A stretch of DNA of 33,113 nt, from the NCBI GenBank assembly GCA_003151985.1, contig PLZC01000265.1, forward strand, positions 1-33,113. Reading direction: 5' to 3'. The first letter of the stretch is position 1, and each line of letters starts with the position of its first letter. The notes beneath the pieces were generated by a model that saw nothing but the letters and a program-made list of their open reading frames with translations, was not told the origin of the DNA and did not search any database. The stretch comes from Acidobacteriaceae bacterium. Lineage in GTDB: Bacteria > Acidobacteriota > Terriglobia > Terriglobales > Acidobacteriaceae. Shown in pieces: positions 6,709 through 14,568 of the stretch. The translations under genes and the position numbers were made by a program.

Positions 6709-9558
6709 TTGTCCTCGTCGAAAAAGGCCCGCATTGTCGTTGCCACGCTGGTCCTGACAGCCTTGGCATCCGCTCATCAAGCCGCTGCTTCCCCTGGCTC
6801 CGGCCAGCCGCCAGTCTCACTGCAAACTCTCAAGCAGAACTTTACCGTGCCTCCACCCGAAGCCAAGCCGATGGTTCGCTGGTGGTGGTTTGGAGCCGCC
6901 GTAGAGAAGCCCGAGATTCTTCGCGAACTTCAACAGATGAAGGCCAACCGCATTGGCGGTGCTGAACTGGCGTTTGTCTACCCCGAGGTCCTCGACGATC
7001 CCTCCAAGGGCCTTAAAAACCTTCCTTTCCTTTCGCCGGCAATGCTCGAAGCTGTGAACTATGCCCAGGCAGAAGGTCGCAAACTTGGTCTGCGCATCGA
7101 CGTCACTCTCTGCAGCGGTTGGCCGTACGGCGGCCCCAATACAAGCCTCGAAGAAGCTGCCGGACGACTCCGCACCGCAGAGCTCTCCGTAGCCGCGAAC
7201 GCCACGTCGGTTGCCGTACCTCCGCTCGCGGAAGGGGAGTCGCTCCTCTACGCCTCGATCGCCAACTCCATCGCAACGACCGCTCCTGTTGAAGGCAGCC
7301 GTGCTGCCGGCAAGAGCAACGGCGCACCCCCGCCAGTGAGCTGGGACGCTGCTTCTGCCCGTCCTCTCGAAGTTGCCGGGAACAACGCTGCCATTTCCGC
7401 CTCGGACAAGCCACGAACCGCCCTGTTTTTCATCGCCAGCCACACTGGGCAGGAGGTCAAGCGAGCCGCCGTCGAAGCTGAAGGCTGGGTGCTCGATCCC
7501 TTCAGCCGTGACGCCGTCGCAACCCACCTTCAGAAAGTCGGTGAGCCTCTCGTCAAGGCCTTCGGAGCAACCCCTCCCTATGCCATCTTCTCTGACTCCC
7601 TCGAAGCCTACGGAGCTGACTGGACCCCGAGTCTGCCCGCCGAATTCAAAAAGCGGCGCGGCTACGATCTCATTCCACGCCTCCCCGAACTTGTAGCCGG
7701 AGGCACACCAGAAGCAGAAACAATTCGCCATGACTATGGCCGAACACTTACGGAACTTGTAGACGAAAACTATCTAGCCCAGATCAACACCTGGGCCATC
7801 GCACATCACACGAGATTCCGCTCCCAAACCTACGGCGAACCCGCAGTCAGCTTCTCCAGCCAGAATCTCGTCGGACTTGCAGAGGGTGAAGGCCCACAAT
7901 GGCGCACCTTCTCCACGCTTCGCTGGGCTACATCTGCCAATCACGTGTTCGGCCACAACGTCAGCTCCGGCGAAACCTTTACCTGGCTCCACTCTCCGGT
8001 CTTTCGCGCCACGCCCCTCGATATGAAGACAGAGGCCGACATTGACTTCATCATGGGCGAGAATCTGCTCATCTTCCACGGATGGCCCTACTCTGCGCCG
8101 AAGGCTGGTGAACCAGGCTGGTCGCTCTACGCCGCTGCTGTCTTCAACAATCACAATCCGTGGCACCCCGTCATGCCGGCCGTAACAAGCTACATAGCAC
8201 GCATCAGCTACCTCATGCGCCAGGGGCAGCCGGCCAACCAGGTTGCGGTTCTTCTCCCCACTGATGATGCATGGGCCAGCTTCCGTCCCGCCAGGGTTAC
8301 AGCAACGGGAGCCATGGAGCGCCTCATCACCCCGGCCCTCATGTCGGCCATCCTTTCCGCCGGATACAACGTCGACTACATCGACGCCGACGCCATCAAC
8401 AAGGTTGGTATCAACCACCAGATCCTGCTTCTCCCGCCCACCGACCGCATTCCTCTCGCGACCTTGCAGAGGATAAAGGCGTTCAATGTTGCCGGAGGGA
8501 GGGCAATCGCAGTTGGTCGCACTCCGTCCCTTGATCCCGAAGGCAAACCGCTCCCTGAGATCGGGGCTCTGTGCAAGCAGCTTTTCGATCCCGCCCGATC
8601 CACATTCGTTCCCAGTGAGGAGCAGCTTGCCGCAGCGCTTTGGCGCGCCGCTACGCCCGACTTCAAGCTCATTGGCGCAGCGGGTCCCGCGAAGGATCAG
8701 CTTGGATTTATCCGCCGTAAACTGCGTAATGCCGACATCTATTTCGTCGTCAACACCAGCAACAAGACCATCGAAACAGGCGCCACCTTTGCGACCACTC
8801 ATAAATTCGGCGAGCAGTGGAATCCCGAAAATGCCAGCTTCGCCGCAGCCAAGGCGGAAGCCCAGCCTCTCCATCTGGCGCCCTACGAGTCACGGATCTT
8901 CGTCTTCTCCGGCTCAAAACCCGCCACACAACTCGCTCCCATGGTCGCGCCGTCCACACTAATCGTCGATCTCAGCACCGATTGGAAGGTCACCTTCACC
9001 GCTAGCGGGAAATCCGTGACCGAGCATTCCCTCACCGACTGGATAGCGGACCCCAGTATGCTTCACTACTCCGGAGAGGCCGTATACTCACGGGACTTCA
9101 CTCTGCATGTTGCCCCTGCAACAAGGGTCTTTCTTGAAGTCGAGGGCGGCAATGCACTTCCCGGTGCGCCAAACTCTCCGCCCGAGCATCCGGTACTCGG
9201 TGCCAACGGACTGCCCAATCCTCTCATCACGCGCCCCGGCCCCGGCATGCACGCTTATTTCGATCCGCCCATCCGCGAGGCGGCCCTTGTCACCATGAAT
9301 GGAGAGGCTGCGGGCGCGCTTTGGCATCCGCCTTATCGCATCGACATCTCCAAGCTTCTCAAGTCCGGACAGAATCACATCGAGATCCACGTTTACAACA
9401 CGGCATTGAATGCCTGGTCTGCTCTGCCGCCGCATGACTACAAGCCGCTCATTGCGAAGTATGGCGATCGATTCCAGATGCAGGACCTCGACAAGGTTGA
9501 GCCCGTCTCTTCCGGACTGCTTGGGCAGATTCACCTCTTGACAGAGGGCGCAAGATGA
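6709..9558 (+). CDS. Secreted glycoside hydrolase, GH106-type (alpha-L-rhamnosidase-like)
   Basis: About 949 residues from TTG 6709. A signal peptide (KKARIVVATLVLTALASAHQAAA) predicts export. The family's opening motif follows: RWWWFGAAVEKPEILRELQQ, then RIGGAELAF, FLSPAMLEAVNYA and LRIDVTLCSGWPYGGP, which matches the TIM-barrel part of GH106 alpha-L-rhamnosidases. Further conserved blocks are AIFSDSLEAYGADWT, RSQTYGEPAV, LAEGEGPQWRTF, ANHVFGHNVSSGETFTW and IMGENLLIFHGWPYSAP. Glutamates in the EGEG and GETFT blocks are candidate catalytic residues, an inference. The C-terminal 200 residues look like beta-sandwich domains. GH106 enzymes remove terminal L-rhamnose from plant pectin or glycosides, but exact specificity cannot be read from sequence. 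It stands alone, unlike the accessory genes around it in being intact. Confidence 0.85.
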   Translation: MSSSKKARIVVATLVLTALASAHQAAASPGSGQPPVSLQTLKQNFTVPPPEAKPMVRWWWFGAAVEKPEILRELQQMKANRIGGAELAFVYPEVLDDPSKGLKNLPFLSPAMLEAVNYAQAEGRKLGLRIDVTLCSGWPYGGPNTSLEEAAGRLRTAELSVAANATSVAVPPLAEGESLLYASIANSIATTAPVEGSRAAGKSNGAPPPVSWDAASARPLEVAGNNAAISASDKPRTALFFIASHTGQEVKRAAVEAEGWVLDPFSRDAVATHLQKVGEPLVKAFGATPPYAIFSDSLEAYGADWTPSLPAEFKKRRGYDLIPRLPELVAGGTPEAETIRHDYGRTLTELVDENYLAQINTWAIAHHTRFRSQTYGEPAVSFSSQNLVGLAEGEGPQWRTFSTLRWATSANHVFGHNVSSGETFTWLHSPVFRATPLDMKTEADIDFIMGENLLIFHGWPYSAPKAGEPGWSLYAAAVFNNHNPWHPVMPAVTSYIARISYLMRQGQPANQVAVLLPTDDAWASFRPARVTATGAMERLITPALMSAILSAGYNVDYIDADAINKVGINHQILLLPPTDRIPLATLQRIKAFNVAGGRAIAVGRTPSLDPEGKPLPEIGALCKQLFDPARSTFVPSEEQLAAALWRAATPDFKLIGAAGPAKDQLGFIRRKLRNADIYFVVNTSNKTIETGATFATTHKFGEQWNPENASFAAAKAEAQPLHLAPYESRIFVFSGSKPATQLAPMVAPSTLIVDLSTDWKVTFTASGKSVTEHSLTDWIADPSMLHYSGEAVYSRDFTLHVAPATRVFLEVEGGNALPGAPNSPPEHPVLGANGLPNPLITRPGPGMHAYFDPPIREAALVTMNGEAAGALWHPPYRIDISKLLKSGQNHIEIHVYNTALNAWSALPPHDYKPLIAKYGDRFQMQDLDKVEPVSSGLLGQIHLLTEGAR

Positions 9559-9949
9559 GGTCCACCACCTCTCCTAGCTCTCGGGCCTTGATTGAATGTG
9601 AGGGCGCCGTCGCCTGGCGGCTCTGGAAGGCTCCATGCCCGGTTTTCCCCAGATTCCGCGGCGCAGATCTGATCGCCATGGGGATCAGGGGGATTGACTC
9701 CCCACCCATATCGAAGCCACACTGTGGCGTGAGCGATTTACCGAAGAAGATAGACGATCCGTGGAAGACGCCAGAAATCCTGGCTTTCAGGGCGGCGGCG
9801 AAAGCCTGCATTTAGCCGGCGAGTCCTATAGTGAATTGAAGGACATTTTAGCGACCGAAGACGAATTGACTCCGGTCGAACTTCGCTACAAGGATCCGAG
9901 CGATACGTGGGAAATCGTGTTCGGGCGTTCTAAACCGTCTTCTTAGCGT
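9559..9949. other. Intergenic stretch with a possible small remnant frame
   Basis: A plus-strand frame ending at 9946 encodes a tail such as SYSELKDILATEDELTPVEL and KDPSDTWEIVFG, which is polar and protein-like. No good start or ribosome binding site was found (first ATG 9761). It may be the C-terminal remnant of a lost gene. The frame at 9555-9815, overlapping the glycosidase stop by ATGA, has no recognisable content. Confidence 0.3.
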
Positions 9950-10225
9950 TCATTTGTGCTCGCCACAACAGAAGGAAATGGGCCACCCGAGCCGGAAGTC
10001 GTGGCCGACGTGAAAGCCCTCTCCAACCGGGCATTGGTAAGCGTGTAGTAGATAACCCTTGCGGCAATCTGGCTTGGATTTCATCCCTTCTACTCTTTCC
10101 TCGGCTGTCTCGCGGGTCAGCCAGATCAGCTTCGCACATGGGACACAAAAGCCGATCTCTCGCTTCCTGGCGATCGCCCGCAGCGCCTGCAGCTTCTTCC
10201 TTCTGGCAGCTTTCTTACGGTTCAT
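9950..10225 (-). CDS. Small basic Cys/His-rich hypothetical protein
   Basis: A 91-residue product. The first 25 residues are highly basic (MNRKKAARRKKLQALRAIARK). CVPCAK follows near residue 32, then YQCPVGEGFHVGHDF near residues 63-77 and FCCGEHK at the end. The CxxC plus C...H..H and CC pattern suggests one or two zinc-binding knuckles. Short proteins with a CPxGxGxHxGH segment are familiar from accessory and phage-like DNA, though their role is unknown to me. The start codon has GGGA immediately upstream, so the exact start is uncertain. A nucleic-acid-binding role is an inference from charge and cysteines. Confidence 0.55.
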   Translation of the reverse strand: MNRKKAARRKKLQALRAIARKREIGFCVPCAKLIWLTRETAEERVEGMKSKPDCRKGYLLHAYQCPVGEGFHVGHDFRLGWPISFCCGEHK

Positions 10226-10313
10226 TCCCGATCACTGTGCCATGCAAGTCGCCGGCCGTCAAGACTGTGGTGTGGCGGCGCGATGTGCGGTAACGTAGAA
10301 GGCGCGGATCGTT

Positions 10314-10697
10314 ATGAAACCCGAGCTTGAGGAACTGATTCGCGTTGCGAGAAAAGAGCTGAGAAAGTCGTCGGGATTGCCATTGACCGCTGAAGAGGAG
10401 GCTGAAGAGGAGCATAAAGCCGCGATCCACGGTTTGGAGAAGTTCCTGCGCCGACGCCTGGGCGTGGCCGCCGTGTTCAGGTTGTGCATGGAGGTCACCT
10501 GGACTCCTGGAGGTGCAGTCGCCAGCCTGGACACGGGAGACAACATCTTCAAGTTACGCAGGGCTGATGACGAGAGCTATCTTCTGTGCATCGTCGAAGG
10601 CGAAGCCCAGCGCCAGGTAGTGCGAATCGAAGCGTCTGACAGTCAATTCGAGAACCGGCTTCTCGTGGCAATCGCAGACGCTTCCGGGCGGGGCTGA
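10314..10697 (+). CDS. Hypothetical protein, acidic N-terminal helix
   Basis: A 127-residue product from ATG 10314 (MKPELEELIRVARKELRKSS). Residues 1-50 are strongly helical and charged, including the run TAEEEAEEEHK. The second half (FRLCMEVTWTPGGAVASLDTG, then DESYLLCIVEGEAQRQVV) looks like a small beta-rich domain. No catalytic motif was seen and the family was not recognised. It runs convergently towards the broken minus-strand gene that ends 12 bases away. Confidence 0.5.
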   Translation: MKPELEELIRVARKELRKSSGLPLTAEEEAEEEHKAAIHGLEKFLRRRLGVAAVFRLCMEVTWTPGGAVASLDTGDNIFKLRRADDESYLLCIVEGEAQRQVVRIEASDSQFENRLLVAIADASGRG

Positions 10698-10708
10698 GCC
10701 CTCGCCCT

Positions 10709-11016
10709 TCAAGCGCGATCTTCAAAGTCATCCATGTACTCGATGCGGATTTCAAGATCACGATTACGTGGCGGCAAGGTGGCGGCAAGGTGGCGGCGGC
10801 GGAGATCAGGGGCGGGAACTGGTGAACGGTGACGGTGCCGGACATGTGATGCTGGCCGAAGACCAGACGCGGCTCCCACTCGTAGATGTCCGGCGCATCG
10901 GGTTCAGAGTAGGTTCTGGTATCAATGCCAACCCATCGGAAACCGGCGGGTAGGGTGATGAATCCAGGTCGCGTGGGCAGTTGTTTGAGCAGCGCAGGGT
11001 CAAAGGCTCTAGGCAT
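10709..11016 (-). pseudogene. Small hypothetical gene frameshifted by an 11-bp tandem duplication
   Basis: ATG 11016 has GGGAG a few bases upstream. The product starts MPRAFDPALLKQLPTRPGF and continues through GFRWVGIDTRTYSEPDAP and PRLVFGQHHMSGTVTVHQF to SAAATLPP. At that point two copies of an 11-bp unit put the ribosome out of frame, and the track ORF then runs on to 10549 with basic nonsense. Removing one 11-bp copy joins the frame to RNRDLEIRIEYMDDFEDRA and a TGA at 10709, giving about 98 residues. The restored tail is clearly more protein-like. No family recognised. It may be inactive, or the duplication may be reversible. Confidence 0.6.
10768..10797. repeat. 11-bp tandem repeat (2.7 copies) inside a gene
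   Basis: GTGGCGGCAAG occurs at 10768-10778 and 10779-10789, followed by a partial copy GTGGCGGC (10790-10797). Because 11 is not a multiple of three, gain or loss of one unit switches the reading frame of the minus-strand gene. Confidence 0.85.
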
Positions 11017-12454
11017 GTGTCTCCCGGTCATTGTGTCTACGATGTCGGCCTGGTGATCTGGCCTGTATTGCCCGCCGCTGGTCCGCCGGGAGCGGCCAGG
11101 CGCGCCGGGCATGATCAGTGTGTTTTACAGGGTGCTCACTGCTCAGTCTGGGTAGTGCATACTGGTTACAGTCACTCCAATGCTGTAAACTACTGTGTAT
11201 AAAATGGCTTCTAAGGTGCCGGGCTCCAGAGACAGGTGTCTCTGTAGCCACCCCCGTAACTTTAATTCTACCGATATGCGTGTGCCGGTATGCCGTCGTT
11301 GGTAGCCCTCTTGGCTTTAGCGTGCCAGCACGTCTACAGTGCCTGTGGGGGTATCTCCAGGTCGGTTTACGACGAATCCGTATGATTCGAGTTCAGCCCT
11401 TATCAGGCTCCGCGTCCGCAGCCGTGTTGCACACAGCCGTTGCATTATCAGCGCTTCCCTGGAGAGGTTATCCTCTTCGTTGCCATCGGTAGTTGGCCCC
11501 GAAGCTCTGCGCCGGTCAATCCCGGCGGCCCACAACCTCATCACCCTTGCGCCCAGCCCTCAGGTCTGGACCACTCACTCTGCTTGTTGCAACCGAGGCT
11601 ATTACGGGCCAGGGTTCCGGCACCTTAATTGGTGCGGCTTGGTGGTGGCTTAGTGCTGGCGGTCTACGCTCAAAAGGTAGAGCCATTCGACTGCCGTCTC
11701 TGCCGCTATCGCTGTTGGTCCGGTCACCTAGCGGGTATCGCCCGCGGCCTGCAACCGGACATGGCCTTCTCTGTTGCTACCGGCCGCACTTCTCGTAGCG
11801 CGGAGGTTCCGGTCTGTTGGCACCGGCCCAGTCTGTAGCGACGGGGAGGTTCCGGTGTGTTGCTGCCGGTCCCGACGATTGTCTCGGGCAGGTTCCGGTC
11901 CTTGCTGCTGTATTCAGAATTGCATGAGCCCTGATTCTCACCAAAGGCCCGGTGATGATTTCTCATCTCCTAAAGGTAACTTTCAATTCAGAAGGTCCAA
12001 TCAGACAGTTCGGTCGAACTTTCTTCATGATTTGTGAAAGAAAGATACGGTCCGGGGTCCGGTGTGGTCTGCCCCTATAAACAACTACGCTTCCCGCGGG
12101 GTGTTTTGTGACATCCAGCCCGAGATTCTTATTGTGGGGCTCCAGAGCTTCTCCTCATATAAGGGAAACACCCTATGTGTCCTTCGTTTGTGATCGCCAC
12201 ACGTTCTGGAGGTTGCTCAGGTACCGTGCCATCAAAATGGCGATGCATATACCGGACCGGATAGGGGATTTACCTGAGTCCAGAATCCAGACGATCGGTG
12301 CATTCTGTCACGGAGTCAAGCCGGATGCAGGTGAGAAAATCACAGCGCGGGTTTCTGACCAACCCATACCGCGATTGACCGTGGAGCCGGGTTAGAGGTC
12401 TCCGCGGGTACAGGTTGGCGCCCGCACCGGCAATTCAGAACGAGGAATTGCAAC
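11017..12454. other. 1.4-kb non-coding region rich in hairpins; possible structured RNA
   Basis: No recognised coding content; the frames present are mutually overlapping. Inverted repeats seen are: TTACAG 11166 with CTGTAA 11183; CAGAGAC 11227 with GTCTCTG 11238 (4-base loop); CGTGC 11321 with GCACG 11328; CGAATC 11373 with GATTCG 11384; GCACC 11620 with GGTGC 11631; and a nested pair, GTCCGGT 11718 with ACCGGAC 11754 enclosing GCGGG 11731 with CCCGC 11741. CCCGA 11871 pairs with TCGGG 11884. A 43-bp tandem array follows the nested pair. This density suggests a folded transcript, but strand and ends are unknown. From about 11940 to 12454 I see no marked structure. Confidence 0.4.
11762..11909. 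repeat. Degenerate 43-bp tandem repeat, about 3.4 copies
   Basis: Units begin at 11762, 11805, 11848 and 11891, exactly 43 bases apart. The GGTTCCGGT start is present at the last three. Shared positions include TGTTG near base 11 and CCGG near base 19. Within units CCGG...CCGG can form a stem, for example CCGGT 11809 with ACCGG 11822. The last unit is partial. The first unit keeps the TGTTGC...ACCGG part but differs at its first nine bases. Confidence 0.7.
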
Positions 12455-12748
12455 GTGGCAAATATACAACCGATTCGGCGCCGGGAACCTTCCGACGCTA
12501 CAACCACAACTACAACCCAGGCCGGATCACCGGCCGGCGATTCCACCCCTGAATCCCTGATCGGTGCCGACGAAGCCAGTGCTTACATTGGCTTCAAACC
12601 GATCACGATCCTGAGGATGGCCAAAAAGGGCTTGCTGCCTAGAATTCCATTCCCAGTTGGCAAGACAGGCAAGTTCAGGTACAAGTTCCGGATGTCCGAG
12701 TTGGAAGCGTACGTCGAGTCTCTAGCTCGGCCTGCAAAGGCGGCTTGA
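12455..12748 (+). CDS. Excisionase-like MerR/HTH DNA-binding protein
   Basis: A 97-residue product from GTG 12455, with AGGA about nine bases upstream. The first 35 residues are a Thr/Ser/Pro-rich linker (SDATTTTTTQAGSP). A winged helix-turn-helix of the excisionase/AlpA type follows (LIGADEASAYIGFKPITILR, then MAKKGLLPRIPFPVGKTGKF), and the end is RMSELEAYVESLA. The family binds DNA near att sites and steers integrases, or regulates phage and island genes. Lying 140 bases from a tRNA-end attachment-like sequence and followed by its own terminator, it fits an island excisionase. Some such proteins are simple regulators, so the role is likely but not certain. Confidence 0.75.
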   Translation: MANIQPIRRREPSDATTTTTTQAGSPAGDSTPESLIGADEASAYIGFKPITILRMAKKGLLPRIPFPVGKTGKFRYKFRMSELEAYVESLARPAKAA

Positions 12749-12773
12749 GAGTCCGGAATTGAGTTCCTTCCAC

Positions 12774-12804
12774 AGTGGACCCAGAGGATGGGTCCACTTC
12801 TTTT
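12774..12804 (+). terminator. Rho-independent terminator after the excisionase-like gene
   Basis: AGTGGACCC pairs perfectly with GGGTCCACT across a seven-base loop and is followed by TCTTTTAT. It lies 26 bases past the stop codon of the excisionase-like gene. Confidence 0.85.
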
Positions 12805-12884
12805 ATGCCCCAAAGCCGGTAGAAGCGTGTGCATATTTGATGGCATATCTAATTATGTTTCTGTAAGTTATTGATAAAACTATA

Positions 12885-12909
12885 GGTTCGAATCCCTGGT
12901 GGGCAGCCA
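12885..12909 (+). other. tRNA 3'-end fragment, probable attachment (att) site
   Basis: GGTTCGAATCC matches the T-loop consensus of bacterial tRNAs, and it is followed by 14 bases ending in CCA, just as a tRNA 3' end would be. Upstream bases do not pair to form the T-stem, D-arm or anticodon arm, so this is not a complete tRNA gene. Such 25-nt tails are typical duplicate att sites left when an element integrates into a tRNA gene. No second copy was found in the window. The amino-acid identity cannot be determined from the tail. Confidence 0.7.
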
Positions 12910-13108
12910 AATACTCCTTGCAATCCACCACTTCCTCTACTTTTCTGGACGTGTCTCTCCTTAGAGCTCTCGCAAACGAGGGATTATGAGAAGCCCCAGG
13001 CCGCAGCCATGCTGACCCTAGGAATCAAGGACTTCGGATTCTCGTAAATGGTTCTTGAAATAGTTCTCAAACCTCTATCATGGCAATGAGTTTCAAGAAC
13101 GAGTCCCC

Positions 13109-13339
13109 ATGGCGGATTTGGACCGCATCACGCAAAGCCCGGATATGATGAGCGGCCGTCCCTGCATCCGGGGAATGCGGGTTACAGTCGGCATGATCGT
13201 TGGCCAGATCGGCGCCGGCGTCAGCATCGATGAGCTTCTTGCCGACTATCCGTATCTGGAACGCGAGGACATCATGCAGGCATTGCGCTACGCAGCATGG
13301 CGCTCCGATGAGCGAGAAGTGTTGCTGGCCAGCGCATGA
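13109..13339 (+). CDS. DUF433 antitoxin-type protein
   Basis: A 76-residue product, MADLDRITQSPDMMSGRPCI. It has the DUF433 hallmarks: the GRPCIRGMRVTV block (residues about 16-27), the hydrophobic helix GMIVGQIGAGVSIDELLADY, and DIMQALRYAAW. DUF433 proteins are winged-HTH-like antitoxins normally paired with a PIN-like DUF5615 toxin, and probably repress their own operon. Here the stop overlaps the start of that partner by ATGA, the usual translational coupling. Its own sequence is intact, but the toxin gene is broken. The family assignment is firm; the toxin-antitoxin role is by analogy. Confidence 0.85.
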   Translation: MADLDRITQSPDMMSGRPCIRGMRVTVGMIVGQIGAGVSIDELLADYPYLEREDIMQALRYAAWRSDEREVLLASA

Positions 13340-13709
13340 AGATTTTGATCGACAGAATCTCTCGCCGAGCTGGGTCAGGGTGCTGAACGAGGCGAGGATT
13401 GAGGCTACCCACTGGTCCCAGGTTGGCCCCGCCACAACGCCGGACCCGGCCATCATGGCTTAGGCCATAGCCAACGGGTTTGTCATCCTGACCAACGATC
13501 TGGATTTCGGAATTGCTCTAGCTATCGCAGACAGAGAAAAGCCAAGCGTGGCACAGATACGCGGAGAAGATCTCAGACCCCTATCCATCGGAAATCATGT
13601 GGTGCTGGCCCTGCGCCAGATGCAGGTGGAACTGGAAGCCGGAGCCCTGCTGACGATTGATCCCAAGCGAACACGGCTTCGGCTTTTGCCACTGCGAAAG
13701 AGGGAGTAG
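13336..13709 (+). pseudogene. Broken DUF5615 PIN-like toxin gene
   Basis: The start MKILID at ATG 13336 is right for the family. A one-base deletion near 13354 then shifts the frame (expected ATGAATCTC, seen A-GAATCTC). In the shifted frame LSPSWVRVLNEARIEATHW continues to PAIMA, where TAG at 13461 replaces what is probably a Trp codon. The same frame then reads AIANGFVILTNDLDFGIALA and onwards to LRLLPLRKRE and TAG at 13707. The LTNDLDFG motif carries the acidic residues of PIN-like nucleases. Two independent lesions mean no active toxin is made. A sequencing error could explain one lesion but hardly both. Confidence 0.8.
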
Positions 13710-13718
13710 AGGAAGATC

Positions 13719-14276
13719 ATGTTGATCGGCTATGCGCGCGTCTCCACCCAGGACCAGAATCTCGGTTTGCAGATAGATGCCCTGACCAATGTGGGGTGCA
13801 AGAAGATCTTCCACGAAAAAACAAGCGGCAGCCGCGCGGAACGCCCCGAGTTCACAAAAGCGCTGGAAGCGTTGCGCGAAGACGACACGCTCGTCGTTTG
13901 GAAGCTGGACCGGCTGGGCCGGAGCGTCAAGACCCTGGTTGACTTGGTTAGCGAGCTCGACAAGCAAGGCATCCAGTTCAAGAGTCTTACCGACGCGATC
14001 GATACAGGTACGCCTTCGGGCCGCTTCTTCTTTCATGTCATGGCCAGTCTGGCACAGATGGAGCGGGAATTGACCGTCGAAAGAACCCGCGCTGGTCTTG
14101 AAACCGCCCGGAAGCTGGGCCGCAAAGGAGGCCGTAAGCGGCGGATGACCGACAGCAAGATAGAATCTGCAAAGCGACTGCTAGCCAACGGTATGCCGCC
14201 CCGAGACGTAGCCCTGAACCTCAGCGTGTCCATTCCAACGCTTTACAGGTGGATTCCAGCCTCTACACAGCCTTAG
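13719..14276 (+). CDS. Serine recombinase (resolvase/invertase family)
   Basis: A 185-residue product, full length for the Tn3 resolvase/Hin type, with GAGGAAG just upstream of the ATG. The N-terminal catalytic domain begins MLIGYARVSTQDQN; the Ser in RVST is the nucleophile of the family. LDRLGRSVKTLVDLV provides the paired catalytic arginine block, and GRFFFHVMASLAQMERE begins the long E helix. A C-terminal HTH (KRLLANGMPPRDVALNLSVS, then LYRWI) binds DNA. It resolves or inverts DNA between short sites, but no site pair was identified. It follows the toxin pseudogene by nine bases and ends at a strong terminator. Confidence 0.9.
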   Translation: MLIGYARVSTQDQNLGLQIDALTNVGCKKIFHEKTSGSRAERPEFTKALEALREDDTLVVWKLDRLGRSVKTLVDLVSELDKQGIQFKSLTDAIDTGTPSGRFFFHVMASLAQMERELTVERTRAGLETARKLGRKGGRKRRMTDSKIESAKRLLANGMPPRDVALNLSVSIPTLYRWIPASTQP

Positions 14277-14331
14277 CGTACGATTTTTTCCGTTTCGTGA
14301 GCTGGCCCCAGGTAGCACCCGTGCAACCTAA

Positions 14332-14356
14332 GGTGGCTCTTCGGAGCCGCCTTTTT
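14332..14356 (+). terminator. Strong UUCG-loop terminator after the recombinase
   Basis: GGTGGCTC, loop TTCG, GAGCCGCC, then TTTTT. The stem is eight pairs with one G-T pair, and it lies 55 bases beyond the recombinase stop. The remaining 212 bases to the next gene hold nothing recognised. Confidence 0.9.
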
Positions 14357-14568
14357 CTATGGCCGCTGAAAGATCCATCACCACTCAGCAAACGATCGCC
14401 ATTTGATCCGAAGAAGATCGTCGACGGTCTGCCTGAACAATTCTGCCGCCCGTAGAGGACTCCGTGCGATGTGGCGGTGTGGTTTAGTAAAGGCAAAGAA
14501 AGCACATCTGCAAGCCCACCTTGCCGCACCGATGGCTGCTCTCTTCCGAAGGCTGACTTTCCCACATA

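Noticed and set aside
7774-8874. 366-codon minus ORF inside the glycosidase gene (also 6817-7731)
   Set aside because: Shadow of the GH106 coding frame, which shows conserved motifs throughout.
11118-11966. Overlapping ORFs of 70-124 codons at 11.1-12.0 kb as genes
   Set aside because: No conserved motifs or good starts; the repeats and stems explain the sequence better as non-coding.
12840-12909. A complete tRNA gene ending at 12909
   Set aside because: Only the T-loop and 3' acceptor tail match; the T-stem does not pair and no D-arm or anticodon arm is present.
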